Counted from the stretch's first letter, positions 45,547-56,545 are shown. The stretch: DNA of 64,000 nucleotides from Actinostola sp. cb2023 (GCA_033675265.1 JAUJYZ010001275.1:62001-126000); one strand, 5' to 3'. The notes: generated by a model not told the origin, from the sequence alone. Numbers and translations: made by a program.

Positions 45547-45896
45547 TTTGCGTGCTCTGATATTGCTGAACTGTCTGTTTTCGCCAACCTAACATTAGCC
45601 ATGTGCTCCTTCTGCCTTGTCTTTAACGCTCTTCCTGTTTCCCCTATATACACAGCCTCACAGTTACCACAGGGGATTTCATACACCACACCTGTCTTCT
45701 TTTCTAAAGGAACCTCGTCTTTCGGTTTTGAGAGCAACTGCCTTAACGTAGTTAGAGGTTTAATGGCCGTTTTGATGTTGTAACCTTCTAAGACTCTCTT
45801 TATTCTCTCCGTCGTTCCTTTGACGTATGGTATTGTTGCAAAGCCACAATGCTCTTGTTCTTGTTTATTTGGGTTTTTGGGCCTTAGAGGATGCAT
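45414..45896 (-). pseudogene. Penelope RT/GIY-YIG fragment, copy A
   Basis: 160 codons. About 116 match copy B from HPLRPK through GIY-YIG (YIGETGR) to ISEHAN; after that the frame enters the LTR-like insertion and stops. Truncated at the 5' side exactly at the palindrome centre. Confidence 0.85.
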
Positions 45897-46722
45897 GTGT
45901 GACGAAATTGATGCATTTCATAACCATCTTAACTCACAAGATCCCAACATCAAGTTTACGATTGAAAGATACTCTCACGAGGGCTTACCGTTTCTGGACA
46001 CCTTGAATACAGTAAATGATGATGGAAGTATTAATATTACAGTCTACCGCAAAAAGACCCATACGGATAGATATCTGAACTTTGAGAGTCATCATCCAGC
46101 ACAACACAAAGCTTCTGTGATTCGAACGCTGAGTGATAGAGCTAATTCCATCCCAACTACTGATCAAGACAAACGCAAAGAAAGAGAGCACGTGTTTAAA
46201 AGCCTCTGCTTTGACAATGGTTACACAAAGCGTTTTATTAGGACACACATGCATCCTCTAAGGCCCAAAGACCCAAATAAACAAGAACAAGAGCACTGTG
46301 GCTTTGCAACAATACCATACGTCAAAGGAACGACGGAGAGAATAAAGAGAGTCTTAGAAGGTTACAACATCAAAACGGCCATTAAACCTCTAACTACGTT
46401 AAGGCAGTTGCTCTCAAAACCGAAAGACGAGGTTCCTTTAGAAAAGAAGACAGGTGTGGTGTATGAAATCCCCTGTGGTAACTGTGAGGCTGTGTATATA
46501 GGGGAAACAGGAAGAGCATTAAAGACAAGGCAGAAGGAGCACATGGCTAATGTTAGGTTGGCGAAAACAGACAGTTCAGCAATATCAGAGCACGCAAACA
46601 CCAACAACCATGACATCTCTTGGGTAGACACGAGGATACTTGCCAGTGAGAGCAACTGGACGAAACGAAGATGGACGGAGGCTTGGTTAATTGCCAAAAA
46701 TAAGACTGAACGCATTTTTTAA
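45820..46722 (+). pseudogene. Penelope-like RT C-terminus with GIY-YIG endonuclease, copy B
   Basis: The native part starts at about 45904 (DEIDAFHNHLNSQDPNIKFT); the first 28 codons of the frame are antisense to copy A. It contains the RT thumb region (GLPFLDTLN..DDGSINITVYRK), the HP.RP linker and the GIY-YIG nuclease VVYEIPCGNCEAVYIGETGR, with the Cys-x2-Cys and His pattern of Penelope nucleases. The RT catalytic core is missing, so it is a 5'-truncated copy. Confidence 0.88.
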
Positions 46723-46910
46723 TAGAGACTGTGGCAGAACCATTCCAAATAATTATTTTCCTCTTTTACGGCATTAGTGTGAATTATTAGAATTAGCGCG
46801 TGCTATCAAAGAGTTCAACGGCAAAAGAATGCTATCACTTTACTGTGCGCGTGCATAGCAACGCGTTTGTCATTTGTCAGTGTTTTCTACGCTAACTGAA
46901 AGTTCGTTAG

Positions 46911-47328
46911 AATAAGCGACTTGCACTAAGAGGTCACGTGACCCCAACTCCCTTAAATCGAACAGCAGTGTCAAAATGAACTCCAGAAATGAGAAGAGCA
47001 GCTCGAAATTAGTAAAAGGGCGAAGTTTCAGGGCATAATGTCTGACACAGGAGAAATGAGAATACAAATAAAATCCATCGTTTTCTAAGATTTTGTTTGG
47101 AAAATGCATTGGATGGCATGACTCTTGCCATCCAACGCATTTTCCAAACAAAATCTTAGAAAACGATCGATTTTATTTTTAATGTCATTTTTCCTGTGTC
47201 AAACATTATGCGCTGAAACTTCGCCCTTTTACTAATTTCGAGCTGCTCATTTCATTTCTGGCATTTTGACATTGCTGTTCGTTTTATGGGAGTTAGGGTC
47301 ACGTGACCTCTTAGTGCAAGTCGCCTAT
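46911..47328. mobile_element. Near-perfect palindromic MITE in Penelope copy B
   Basis: The ends GCGACTTGCACTAAGAGGTC and GACCTCTTAGTGCAAGTCGC fold back over nearly the whole length, with the centre around GGCATGACTCTTGCC. Copy A lacks it, giving the empty site. Target duplication is short (two bases or so). Confidence 0.85.
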
Positions 47329-47340
47329 TGCCTTCATTCC

Positions 47341-47365
47341 CTGATGATGGGCCATGGGCCCGAAA
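47341..47365 (+). ncRNA. Hammerhead-ribozyme-like core, copy B
   Basis: CTGATGA at 47341-47347, stem GGGCC (47349-47353) with GGCCC (47357-47361), and GAAA at 47362-47365. Identical to the copy A core. The downstream GGAT...ATCC may contribute to helix III. Activity not established. Confidence 0.55.
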
Positions 47366-47499
47366 GCTCGGATATATTAAATCCTTTACGTAGAAGAAAC
47401 GTATCTTTATTATAATAGTAACATTGTTAACATTGTATTGTTGCAGAAAATTCAGTAAAAACAAACGTGCAATTGTTCTTTGATTTCTCTCCCAACTAG

Positions 47500-47595
47500 A
47501 TAAGAAATTGTATAGTTGAAGAAGTTAAGTTGTCCAAGGGGAGTTTGGACTCAAACGATGTGTTTATACTGGACATGGGTACTCGCCTTTATCAG
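47500..47595 (+). CDS. Gelsolin gene 2 exon 7
   Basis: Encodes IRNCIVEEVKLSKGSLDSND and VFILDMGTRLYQ. R...VEEV..S..SL...DVFILD opens gelsolin repeat 2. Acceptor CCAACTAG, donor GTATTG, phase 0. Confidence 0.95.
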
Positions 47596-47664
47596 GTATT
47601 GCCGTCTATTCAACAAATTAACAACCTTCTAAATTGCCAAAAATCTCTACCGTCCTCAGGAACC

Positions 47665-48762
47665 TAGCCTGCGCTCGCATCCAAACTAAACCACGGTATA
47701 GTCCGTCAGCGAATCAGTGCATGATTCCTTGTTCTGGACCCGCAGCATAGTAGCACGATTATATATAATAGTTTCTGATTGGCTATCGCCAATTATCATT
47801 CTTACGCGTGTCCTGATTGGTTGTGGTACTCGCGCTATGTTTATTTTCAAAATGGCATCCACCTTTACTTGTAGCGAGGATATATGGACACAGCATTTAC
47901 AGCCGTACATGACCAGTTTGAATTGGAAAGTCTTTATCCAGACCAACGACAGGCTATAAGAGCATTCGATCTTGAGGGAAATAAACGGCCCATAACAAAC
48001 GTTCAGGTGAACCAAACACAACAACATAGTTCCCGTGTAAGACTTGTTGTATCGTTTCTTCGTCCTCCCCTCCAATGGATATAGCTGGAATGGCTAGATA
48101 ACATAATACAGGGCCCAATCTGAAGATAGATTGCGAGCCGACTCGGTAGTCAAACTCACCGAGTGAACGAGCCGACGAGCGGAACTGAAATAAATATTCC
48201 AAGACACTTCTATTTATACATTATCGTTTTCAGTCAAATACTCCGCTGGAATTCCCATATTGCTAATAAAAAGAACCTGGTCGTCCGTTAAGAATTAGCA
48301 GTACTGCTAAATCGATTGACACGTTAAAAAAGTAATTTATTTATAAAGTAATTACAACAACAACACTTGAACCACCGGCACGAGGTTTACGGTGGAGTAC
48401 ATCCGCTACTATGAGAAGACACTGGAATGTCATAGATACTAGCCGTAGCCTGTGGGGAGATTTACAGACACGTTGTTTTTCTCAAAGAATGTTCTTATAG
48501 CCTGTCATCGGCTGTAAATGCTGTGTCCATATCCGGGGTCCATATATCCTCGCTAAAAGTAAAGGTGGAGGCCATTTTGAAAATAAACATAGCGCGAGTA
48601 CCACAACCAATCAGGACACGCGTAAGAATGATAATTGGCGATAGCCAATCAGAAACTACTATATATAATCGTGCTACTATGCTGGGGGTCCAGAACAAGG
48701 AATCATGCACTGATTCGCAGACGGACTATACCGTGGTTTAGTTTGGATGCGAGCGCAGGCTA
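47665..48762. mobile_element. 1.1-kb inverted-repeat element with 8-bp duplication
   Basis: Long inverted ends (TAGCCTGCGCTCGCATCCAA and its complement), with arms of about 230 bp. CAGGAACC is duplicated at 47657-47664 and 48763-48770. An 8-bp duplication suits hAT-type elements. No transposase. A short frame inside resembles the start of a helicase (next entry). Lies in gelsolin gene 2 intron 7. Confidence 0.87.
47884..48084 (+). pseudogene. Possible helicase N-terminal fragment in a transposon
   Basis: A 66-codon frame with FELESLYPDQRQAIRAFDLE, which resembles the Q-motif region (F.L..L.P.Q..AI..F) at the start of RecQ/DEAD-type helicase domains. It ends before any Walker A motif. If real, another captured host exon; the match is short, so confidence is low. 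Confidence 0.35.
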
Positions 48763-49250
48763 CAGGAACCTAGCCTTTGAATAACAGTCTCATAAATCTG
48801 TAAAATATAGAGACCGTCTTTATTGATTATTATGAAATAACTATATGATATAACGCGCGCTCTGATTGGCCAAAGGATGCGTATTCCGCGTGCAGTACTT
48901 GCAGTTTTAGAACACTACACTCGAGAAGTGTTGAGAAGCGTGCTTGTCCTATAGGATAGCTTATATGAATCAACAACAACAAGTATGAGGCACGAGATTC
49001 CAAGACCATTGATTTTATTGATATTCATTACAGATCTTAATTATGTCGCGCACGACGTCAACCTAATTGTAGACTTAATGATTTTTCTCAACAAGAACAA
49101 ATAAAGTTACTGATAAAGTATATGACGCATAATGTCAGAGATTACAGGACTATAAACATAGATTAAAAGTGATGATCGAATTGCTGTCCGTCGATCAGGG
49201 ACGATTCTCTATTGCGATTATGTCCCGACTGTTCTATTGTTTGTTCTCAG
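48763..49250. other. Gelsolin gene 2 intron 7, 3' part
   Basis: Contains the dispersed repeat 48837-48898 and AT-rich DNA. No gene. Confidence 0.6.
48837..48898 (+). repeat. Dispersed repeat, copy 2
   Basis: ATATGATATAACGCGCGCTC, then TGATTGGCCAAAGGATGCGTATTCCGCGTG, closely matches 32790-32870. Confidence 0.8.
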
Positions 49251-49316
49251 TGGAATGGTAACGCATGTGATAAGGATGAAAAGTTTAAGGCAACTCAAGT
49301 ATGCCAGGAAATCAAG
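49251..49316 (+). CDS. Gelsolin gene 2 exon 8
   Basis: Encodes WNGNACDKDEKFKATQVCQE and IK, matching the W.G......K.KA..V...IK motif of gelsolin repeat 2. Acceptor GTTCTCAG, donor GTAACT. Confidence 0.93.
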
Positions 49317-50239
49317 GTAACTAGCCCCCTCTTCTCTTCATTCATTCGTTTCTTTATTATTCATTCATTGATTAAATAAATAGATTATTTATTGTTTTAT
49401 TTTAATGGATTCTGCGATAATATGAATCTACAATTACCACAATGCTTTGCTCATTTTCTTTTGTTAGATAATTAGCACCAAGTTGTCTTACTATTCTCAT
49501 GAAGGAATAAAAATCAGGATAAGAAAGAAAATTCCCAAAGCATTCTGGTAGTTGTAGTGTAGATAACGCCATCATAGAAATCGCCATATTTCCATGAATA
49601 CATTCCAACACATTCATTCATTCAATTATTTTGGATTCATTCATTCAGTTAGTGTTTTGATTGGTTCTCTTATCATTATTGTTTTCCTTTGTTAACGGTT
49701 TATATATCTATTTTAATATTAAAAAGGTAGTGATCATCATATATAGGGCGTTATTCTCGGCACACATTAATATTATGGAAACGTTTATAGGCGAACTGTA
49801 ATTGATTCTCAGAAAGACCTATGACCTACAACGCCGAGAACAACATGGCACTAGCTGGGAGCATATACTTAATTGCATAATCGTTGTCGGGTTGAAGGCA
49901 TAAATCATAGAAGCTGAGACCGCAAGGATGGATGGGAAATCAGTTCATGACCCACATTACATACAGATATATTCAATGTTCTCGTAGTTTTGAAGGTATA
50001 TGAGCTATTTAACTAAGATCCTACAAGTCTGCATAAAAAGGTCGATGATTTGACGGTGTTATTTGAGAGTTTTAATTTCCCAGAATTCCTTTTGGTCATA
50101 GCTTTCATGATTTTCAACCCGACAACGATTATGCAATTAGCTATTTACAATCCTCCATCCTCTCTCCCAATCAACTTCGTTCTGTTTCTAACTTATCTAA
50201 CTGATGTTCCATAATTATTGATGATACTTTTTCCGTAGA
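49317..50239. other. Gelsolin gene 2 intron 8
   Basis: AT-rich intron. A Cys-poor 71-codon - strand frame at 49402-49617 has no recognisable family. ACGCCGAG / CTCGGC segments near 49750 and 49840 form loose inverted repeats. Confidence 0.5.
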
Positions 50240-50276
50240 GTGAGCGCGGTGGCAAGGCCAAGGTTGATGTCTACGG
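50240..50276 (+). CDS. Gelsolin gene 2 exon 9
   Basis: Short 37-bp exon encoding SERGGKAKVDVY plus one base of the next Asp codon. R.GKAKV.V. is the conserved ER.GK..V.V strand of gelsolin repeat 2. Acceptor TTCCGTAG, donor GTAGGT. Confidence 0.88.
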
Positions 50277-50667
50277 TAGGTGTCTCCGGCTCACAATAAT
50301 TTGTAATAATTTGTAATCGAACTCCCATAGACTCGCAGGGTAAGGAGAAGCCACGGGAATTTATAAACCAGAATACCATGCTATAAAATGCGGTAAAGTT
50401 AAATGTACTTTAACACAAAAGCGACTGCTCTAAGCTGTACGACAGTAGGTTATTGGACATACACACTTTATCTGGTCACGTTAGTCGTTATTTTACCGCA
50501 AGACACCCGTGTAAATATATGTCCTTCCAACGTGACAGTTCAAACATATAACATACTAAAATGTGACAGTTAAAGGAAAAAGGAAAAATAAAAAAGGAAA
50601 ACATTTCCGTTTGTCATGCAGACACATATATAAAGTGGCGACGTGCCTTCCAATCAGCCCTCCTTCT

Positions 50668-53578
50668 CTTTGATTGATTGATCGATTGATTAGTGGGTGG
50701 GTGGATTGACTGATTGATCGATTGATTAGTGGGTGGGTGGATTGATTGATTGATTAGTGGGTGGGTGGGTGGGTGCATTAACTGATTGATCGATTGGTTA
50801 GTGGGTGGACGTATTGATTGATTGATCGATTGATTAGTGGGTATATGTATTGATTGACTGATCGATTGATTAGTGGGTGGATGTATTGATTGATTGATTG
50901 ATCGATTGATTAGTGGGTGGATATATTGATTGACTGATCGATTGATTAGTGGGTGGATGTATTGATTGATCGATTGATTGATTAGTGGGTGAGTGGATTG
51001 ACTGATTGATCGATTGATTAGTGGGTGGGTGGATTGATTGATCGATTGATTAATTGGGTGGATGTATTGATTGATTGATCGATTGATTAGTGGGTGGGTG
51101 GATTGATTGATCGATTGATTAATTGGGTGGATGTATTGATTGATTGATCGATTGATTAGTGGGTGGGTGGATTGATTGATCGATTGATTAATTGGGTGGA
51201 TGTATTGATTGATTGATCGATTGATTAGTGGGTGGGTGGATTGACTGATTGATCGATTGATTAGTGGGTGGATGTATTCATTGATTGATCGATTGATTAG
51301 TGGGTGGGTGGATTGACTAATTGATCGATTGATTAGTGGATGGGTGGATTGACTGATTGATCGATTGATTAGTGGGTGGGTGGATTGATTGATTGATTAG
51401 TGGGTGGGTGGGTGGGTGCATTAACTGATTGATCGATTGGTTAGTGGGTGGACGTATTGATTGATTGATCGATTGATTAGTGGGTGGATGTATTGATTGA
51501 TTGATCGATTGATTAGTGGGTGGGTGGATTGACTGATTGATCGATTGATTAGTGGGTGGGTGGATTGATTGATTGATTGATTAGTGGGTGGGTGGGTGTA
51601 TTGGTTGATTGATCGATTGATTAGTGGGTGGATGTATTGATTGACTGATCGATTGATTAGTGGGTGGATGTATTGATTGATCGATTGATTAGTGGGTGGG
51701 TGGATTGACTGATTGATTGATTGATTAGTGGGTGGATGTATTGATTGATCGATTGATTAGTGGGTGGATGTATTCATTGATTGATCGATTGATTAGTGGG
51801 TGGGTGGATTGACTAATTGATCGATTGATTAGTGGATGGGTGGATTGACTGATTGATCGATTGATTAGTGGGTGGATGTATTGTGATTGATCGATTGATT
51901 AGTGGGTGGGTGGATTGACTGATTGATTAGTGGGTGGGTGGATTGATTGATCGATTGATTAATTGGGTGGATGTATTGATTGATTGATCGATTGATTAGT
52001 GGGTGGGTGGATTGACTGATTGATCGATTGATTAGTGGGTGGATGTATTCATTGATTGATCGATTGATTAGTGGGTGGGTGGATTGACTGATTGATCGAT
52101 TGATTAGTGGGTGGATGTATTCATTGATTGATCGATTGATTAGTGGGTGGGTGGATTGACTAATTGATCGATTGATTAGTGGATGGGTGGATTGACTGAT
52201 TGATCGATTGATTAGTGGGTGGGTGGATTGATTGATTGATTAGTGGGTGGGTGGGTGGGTGCATTAACTGATTGATCGATTGGTTAGTGGGTGGACGTAT
52301 TGATTGATTGATCGATTGATTAGTGGGTGGATGTATTGATTGATTGATCGATTGATTAGTGGGTGGGTGGATTGACTGATTGATCGATTGATTAGTGGGT
52401 GGGTGGATTGATTGATTGATTGATTAGTGGGTGGGTGGGTGTATTGGTTGATTGATCGATTGATTAGTGGGTGGATGTATTGATTGATCGATTGATTAGT
52501 GGGTGGATGTATTCATTGATTGATCGATTGATTAGTGGGTGGGTGGATTGACTAATTGATCGATTGATTAGTGGATGGGTGGATTGACTGATTGATCGAT
52601 TGATTAGTGGGTGGATGTATTGTGATTGATCGATTGATTAGTGGGGGTGGGTGGATTGACTGATTGATTAGTGGGTGGGTGGATTGATTGATCGATTGAT
52701 TAATTGGGTGGATGTATTGATTGATTGATCGATTGATTAGTGGGTGGGTGGATTGACTGATTGATCGATTGATTAGTGGGTGGATGTATTGATTGATTGA
52801 TCGATTGATTAGTGGGTGGGTGGATTGACTGATTGATCGATTGATTAGTGGGTGGGTGGATTGATTGATTGATTGATTAGTGGGTGGGTGGGTGTATTGG
52901 TTGATTGATCGATTGATTAGTGGGTGGATGTATTGATTGACTGATCGATTGATTAGTGGGTGGATGTATTGATTGATCGATTGATTAGTGGGTGGGTGGA
53001 TTGACTGATTGATTGATTGATTAGTGGGTGGATGTATTGATTGATCGATTGATTAGTGGGTGGATGTATTGACTGATTGATCAATTGATTAGTGGGTGGG
53101 TGGATAGACTGATTGACTGATCGATTGATTAGTGGGTGGATGTATTCATTGATTGATCGATTGATTAGTGGGTGAGTGGATTGACTAATTGATCGATTGA
53201 TTAGTGGGTGGGTGGATTGACTGATTGATTAGTGGGTGGGTGGATTGATTGATCGATTGATTAATTGGGTGGATGTATTGATTGATTGATCGATTGATTA
53301 GTGGGTGGGTGGATTGACTGATTGATCAATTGATTAGTGGGTGGATGTATTGATTGATTGATTAGTGGGTGGGTGGGTGTATTGATTGATTGATCGATTG
53401 ATTAGTGGGTGGGTGGATTGACTGATTGATCGATTGATCGATTGATTAGTGGGTGAATGTATTGATTGATTGATTAGTGGGTGGGTGGGTGGATTGGTTG
53501 ATTGGTCGATTGATTAGTGGGTGGATGTATTGATTGATTGATTGATTAGTGGGTGGGTGGATTGATTGACTGATCGAT
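50668..53578 (+). repeat. 2.9-kb GATTGATTGATCGATTGATTAGTGGGTG minisatellite
   Basis: Units of about 36 bp mixing GATT/GATC tetranucleotides with GTGGGTGGGTGGATT. Longer stretches recur (for example about 51280-51600 and about 52060-52450), indicating higher-order duplication. It fills most of gelsolin gene 2 intron 9 and stops about 12 bp before the exon 10 acceptor. Confidence 0.95.
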
Positions 53579-53589
53579 TTCTACTTTAG

Positions 53590-53657
53590 ATGAAGACGGC
53601 ATATCCAGGGAACATCCATTTTACAAGCTTTTGGGTGATAAACCTGGAGAAAAAGGG
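53590..53657 (+). CDS. Gelsolin gene 2 exon 10 (last in window)
   Basis: Acceptor TACTTTAG, completing the Asp codon, then EDGISREHPFYKLLGDKPGE and KG, ending at donor GTGAGG in phase 0. HPFYKLLGDKP matches the F..LLG..P linker after gelsolin repeat 2. Any further exons lie beyond the viral element. Confidence 0.88.
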
Positions 53658-54485
53658 GTGAGGAAAATATTAAATAAAAACATATGTTGTCTTTATCACA
53701 CTAAATTTGTGATTTTTATCAAGATGAAAAATATCCGAAATCGGTTAACGTTTTGTTCCTCAAAACAACGATCGATTTAAAATGAGACCCATAGGCGCCT
53801 GCACCTTAAGATATCCACTTGGTTTAGGACACTATGGGACCATACATTAAAGGGGAACTGAAGACAAAATTTATTTTCTCAAGAAAGTTAGATATGACTT
53901 ATATTAGCATTACCTGAGTATTAATTTTTGCAAATCTTTCTTAGATATCATCATAATTTCAAATATTTTTGTTTGTTACGTCGTTTATGGGGAATATTAA
54001 AATCCGTTCACCACATTTTCTCGGGTACAAGAAAATACAATGCACTTATAATTACTCTATATTGTGACTGCATTTTCCCTTGGGATAGGTGACGTCAGAC
54101 ATGGGGAATAATTACTGAAGTGAGCCGCGCTCAATTCAGCGGTAATCCATGTCTTTAATTTTTACAATTCAAACTCAAGTGTCTTCTCCATAAAAATAAA
54201 AACAATTGGAAATTCACTTAGAAAATGTTTGTTCACAACATTCTCTTTGTTTCTATTTAAAGATAAATTTAGGCTTCAGTTCTCCTTTAAGTGTTTTGTT
54301 GTAACTCTCAACTCAAATATAGAACTTTAGACTTGAATTTCTTCTTCTGTTCTCAATGCGAAACGTTTTATCGCGGACATGACTGCAAATTCTCCGCGGA
54401 GTTAATGAGTTTTGTTCCATGACACGTGACACGTTCTTGACCAATCGAAAGAGCCGCTTGAGTTGAGGGGTATAATAATAAATAC
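53658..54485. other. Gelsolin gene 2 intron 10, left of the viral element
   Basis: AT-rich host intron with one MITE (53851-54286). No gene. GC content rises sharply after about 54500. Confidence 0.65.
53851..54286. mobile_element. MITE with TTAA duplication, 436 bp
   Basis: TTAA at 53847-53850 and 54287-54290 flank inverted ends AGGGGAACTGAAG..AAAATTTA and TAAATTTAGGCTTCAGTTCTCCT. A TTAA duplication suits Kolobok or piggyBac-type transposition. Non-coding. Confidence 0.8.
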
Positions 54486-55580
54486 TTAATGACTGGTCCC
54501 GAGGGAAACAGGTAAAGTAGTATAGCCGGAGTCAAAATGATACCACCTCCCTCTGGGAGCCTCCCCGAGAGCTCGGACAGTCCCAGAGGGGTTTAAAAGC
54601 TGGCTTAGAAATTTCAGCCAAAAAACCTCACTACGCGCCCCTCTCGGTTTGTCACTGGACCTAGAAATTCCACACCGACTGCCCGTTTGTGTTTTGATGT
54701 TGTTGTGGGCGCGCTTCGACGACAACGAGTCTTGGGCGATTGCAAGGACCGCTTGTTTGCCCGTCAAACGAGTAACTTCGCTGTTCAAGGCTGCCACAAC
54801 GGCAGGTAGTCGAGCCACCCAGGTAACCGACCTCTGACCCTCGGAGAGCAGCATCTCCTGGGCGTATTGGTGTCCAAACAAGCGCTCGGACGGCGTTCGA
54901 TTCCAACGCTCGACAATTGCTTGGTCTCGATGGATGTCAACATGCCCCCTTCGGATGAGGCCCCGTGTTTCTCGAGCAGCGCGGAAACCGCGCCCATGAA
55001 CTCTCGCCCGGGGTCGATCTGGAGCAACTTTGGCCAGTCCAGAGGGCTTCGCTTGTAGATCCTTTCGAGAACGGCCGCGAACTCTATGCTCTCTTTCGTA
55101 GCCAGAGGCTCAGCCTCTTTGTAGCGCCAGGCAACGTCGACCAAGGTCAACGCGTACTTGTATAGCTTTCGACCCCGTCAAGAGCGATAGTGGGGCAAGA
55201 AGAGCAGATCGGCTTGGTGGACCTCGTTCGGCATCGTGACGTCGAAACGCGGCCGCAGCACATGTTTCGGCGCTGGGAGGTAGATCTGCCACAAGGCCTG
55301 CTTCTCGGGCCACGCCCGAGCAACATCTTCGGAGACAGCAGCCGCGGCAGCGAGATGCTTTCCCGCTGCGAGCCCTTTCCAATAGCCCTGTGGGCTGTAG
55401 TATATGGCTGAGAGTTTCGACATGTTGCATGTTTTTGTCGCGATCCGAGTCTAACAGGCCCGAAAAATTCGGGCTGCTTACAGAGCCTTCGAAATCACCC
55501 ATGCCCCGGCGAGCCCGGCGCTCGAAAAGTGCTCGAGCCATTCCCCGAGGCGGGGTAGCAAACCGCGCGGTATCGCTCAT
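54486..55580 (-). pseudogene. Retroviral-type (rve) integrase of the viral element, broken
   Basis: Starts at Met 55580. It reads through an N-terminal region (RARRGMGDFEGSVS), shifts frame near 55430, then YYSPQGYWKG..QIYLPAPKH and the catalytic core. Acidic residues of the D,D,E triad appear in HQADLLFL, LLQIDPGREF and (a further frame) IVERW. A TGA at 55178-55180 lies in frame between PHYRS and RGRKLYKYAL. The C-terminal part (54881-54486) continues FGHQYAQEMLLSEGQRS and EVTRLTGKQAVLAIA, then degenerates. Polinton integrases insert the element into host DNA. At least two frameshifts and one stop make it inactive. Confidence 0.85.
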
Positions 55581-55741
55581 ATTGAAGCGAAAGCCTGGTT
55601 AATCGCCTTTTTTAAACACTGGTAAATTCTGAAACACGCCTCCCCAAACACAGGATCCTCCCGCATATGCTCAGCGATACGCTCGGACATGCAGGTAAAG
55701 CTCGTTTGATCCTCCGGCGGTGGGTGCTCAATATCGGTCAT
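55577..55741 (-). CDS. Small conserved-looking protein, 54 codons, overlapping integrase start
   Basis: Met at 55741 to TGA at 55577, MTDIEHPPPEDQTSF.. ending in AINQAFASI. The stop shares ATGA with the integrase start codon, the kind of overlap seen in compact viral gene clusters. No domain or membrane segment is evident and I do not recognise it. Confidence 0.5.
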   Translation of the reverse strand: MTDIEHPPPEDQTSFTCMSERIAEHMREDPVFGEACFRIYQCLKKAINQAFASI

Positions 55742-55937
55742 TGTGAGGAGATTCGTTTCGTTCTATCACAGACGGTAGCGACTGTCTAATAGCCTGTGCG
55801 CTTTCCGCTGGAGAACTGCCAACACCTCTTTTCGTGAGTGCTAGCTGTGACAAGGGGGAGAGTCTGGTGTTTGCGAGCGGCCCGCGGGAACACGAAAATG
55901 GCCAGCCCGAAAATTCGCGGAGGAAGGCTTACAGAAC

Positions 55938-56362
55938 CTTCGAAATCACCCATGCCCCGGCGAGCCCGCCCGCCCCAACGAAGACCAGTTCGCCAGTCCT
56001 CTTGGCCCGAGAGGGTTTGTAGCAGTTCGACCACCTAGGCTCGGCTCCGACACTCGGTTCAAGGTGCGCCCGAGCATACAAGTCGAGCGCCTTGTCCGCG
56101 TCGCGCATGCCGGCTGCGGCCTGCTGCCGAGCGATCGCTCGTTGTTCCTCCCAGTCGCGTCGCGCTTGTCTGGTTTTCTGATAGGCACCCAGGTCCGCCT
56201 GGTAGGACTCTCAAGGGCCTTGTTATGCCGCTTCCTCTCTGCCGCTCTCTTTTCCGCGCCATCCCCGCCCCGTTCGAGGTAGTGAACAGCGATTGACCCT
56301 CCGGAGAAAGCGGCGGCGTTAATGGCGGCCGACACCGCGATCATCACCAGCGCCGAGGCCAT
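55938..56362 (-). pseudogene. Two-membrane-segment protein with charged helix, frameshifted
   Basis: Starts MASALVMIAVSAAINAAAFS (first membrane segment), then a charged helix with ERKRHNKALES. After a frameshift near 56210 the other frame continues the helix (QARRDWEEQRAIARQQ) and a second hydrophobic segment, GELVFVGAGGLAGAWVISKV, ending at TAA. Two membrane anchors around a coiled segment fit a structural or membrane protein of this element. Function unknown. Confidence 0.6.
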
Positions 56363-56545
56363 CTAGCAAGGAAATATCTTCTCCTTCTGTAGGTACGACC
56401 GAAGAGCAATGCCCGCAGACAGCGCATCGATCCAAAGCCGCTCGCGCCTCTTTGTTAATGGCGGCGAGCCTTAGTCCTGCCTTGACCTTTAGGTTTTTTG
56501 ACCTTTCGCGGCCGAGCTTTCGGAAGGGGTGTGGTGACGTTGTCT

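Larger units (their letters stand above)
44560..45903 (-). mobile_element. Penelope-like element copy A, - strand, 5' truncated
   Basis: Head-to-head partner of copy B. The coding part (45896-45547) encodes the C-terminal RT region and GIY-YIG endonuclease, including VVYEIPCGNCEAVYIGETGR. It is cut by the 586-bp insertion 44961-45546 and resumes at 44960 towards the stop and 3' UTR, with a hammerhead-like motif at 44609-44633. It is the reverse complement of the matching part of copy B with few differences. Penelope-like elements move by target-primed reverse transcription using a GIY-YIG nuclease. Confidence 0.85.
45904..47418 (+). mobile_element. Penelope-like element copy B, + strand, 5' truncated
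   Basis: Coding region to 46722, then a 3' UTR carrying a 418-bp palindromic MITE (46911-47328) and a hammerhead-like core (47341-47365), ending near TCTTTATTATAATAG. Joined head to head with copy A at about 45903. Confidence 0.85.
34888..53657 (+). other. Gelsolin-family gene 2, 5' ten exons
   Basis: Ten exons join in phase from the ATG at 34888: 34888-34971, 35052-35141, 42113-42202, 42656-42751, 43386-43480, 44091-44163, 47500-47595, 49251-49316, 50240-50276, 53590-53657. Together they give a short leader, a complete first gelsolin repeat ([50 protein letters not shown]) and most of a second (VEEVKLSKGSLDSNDVFILD, WNGNACDKDEKFKA). The order of repeats matches gelsolin, villin and severin. 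The remaining exons must lie beyond the window, past the viral element inserted after exon 10. Confidence 0.9.
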
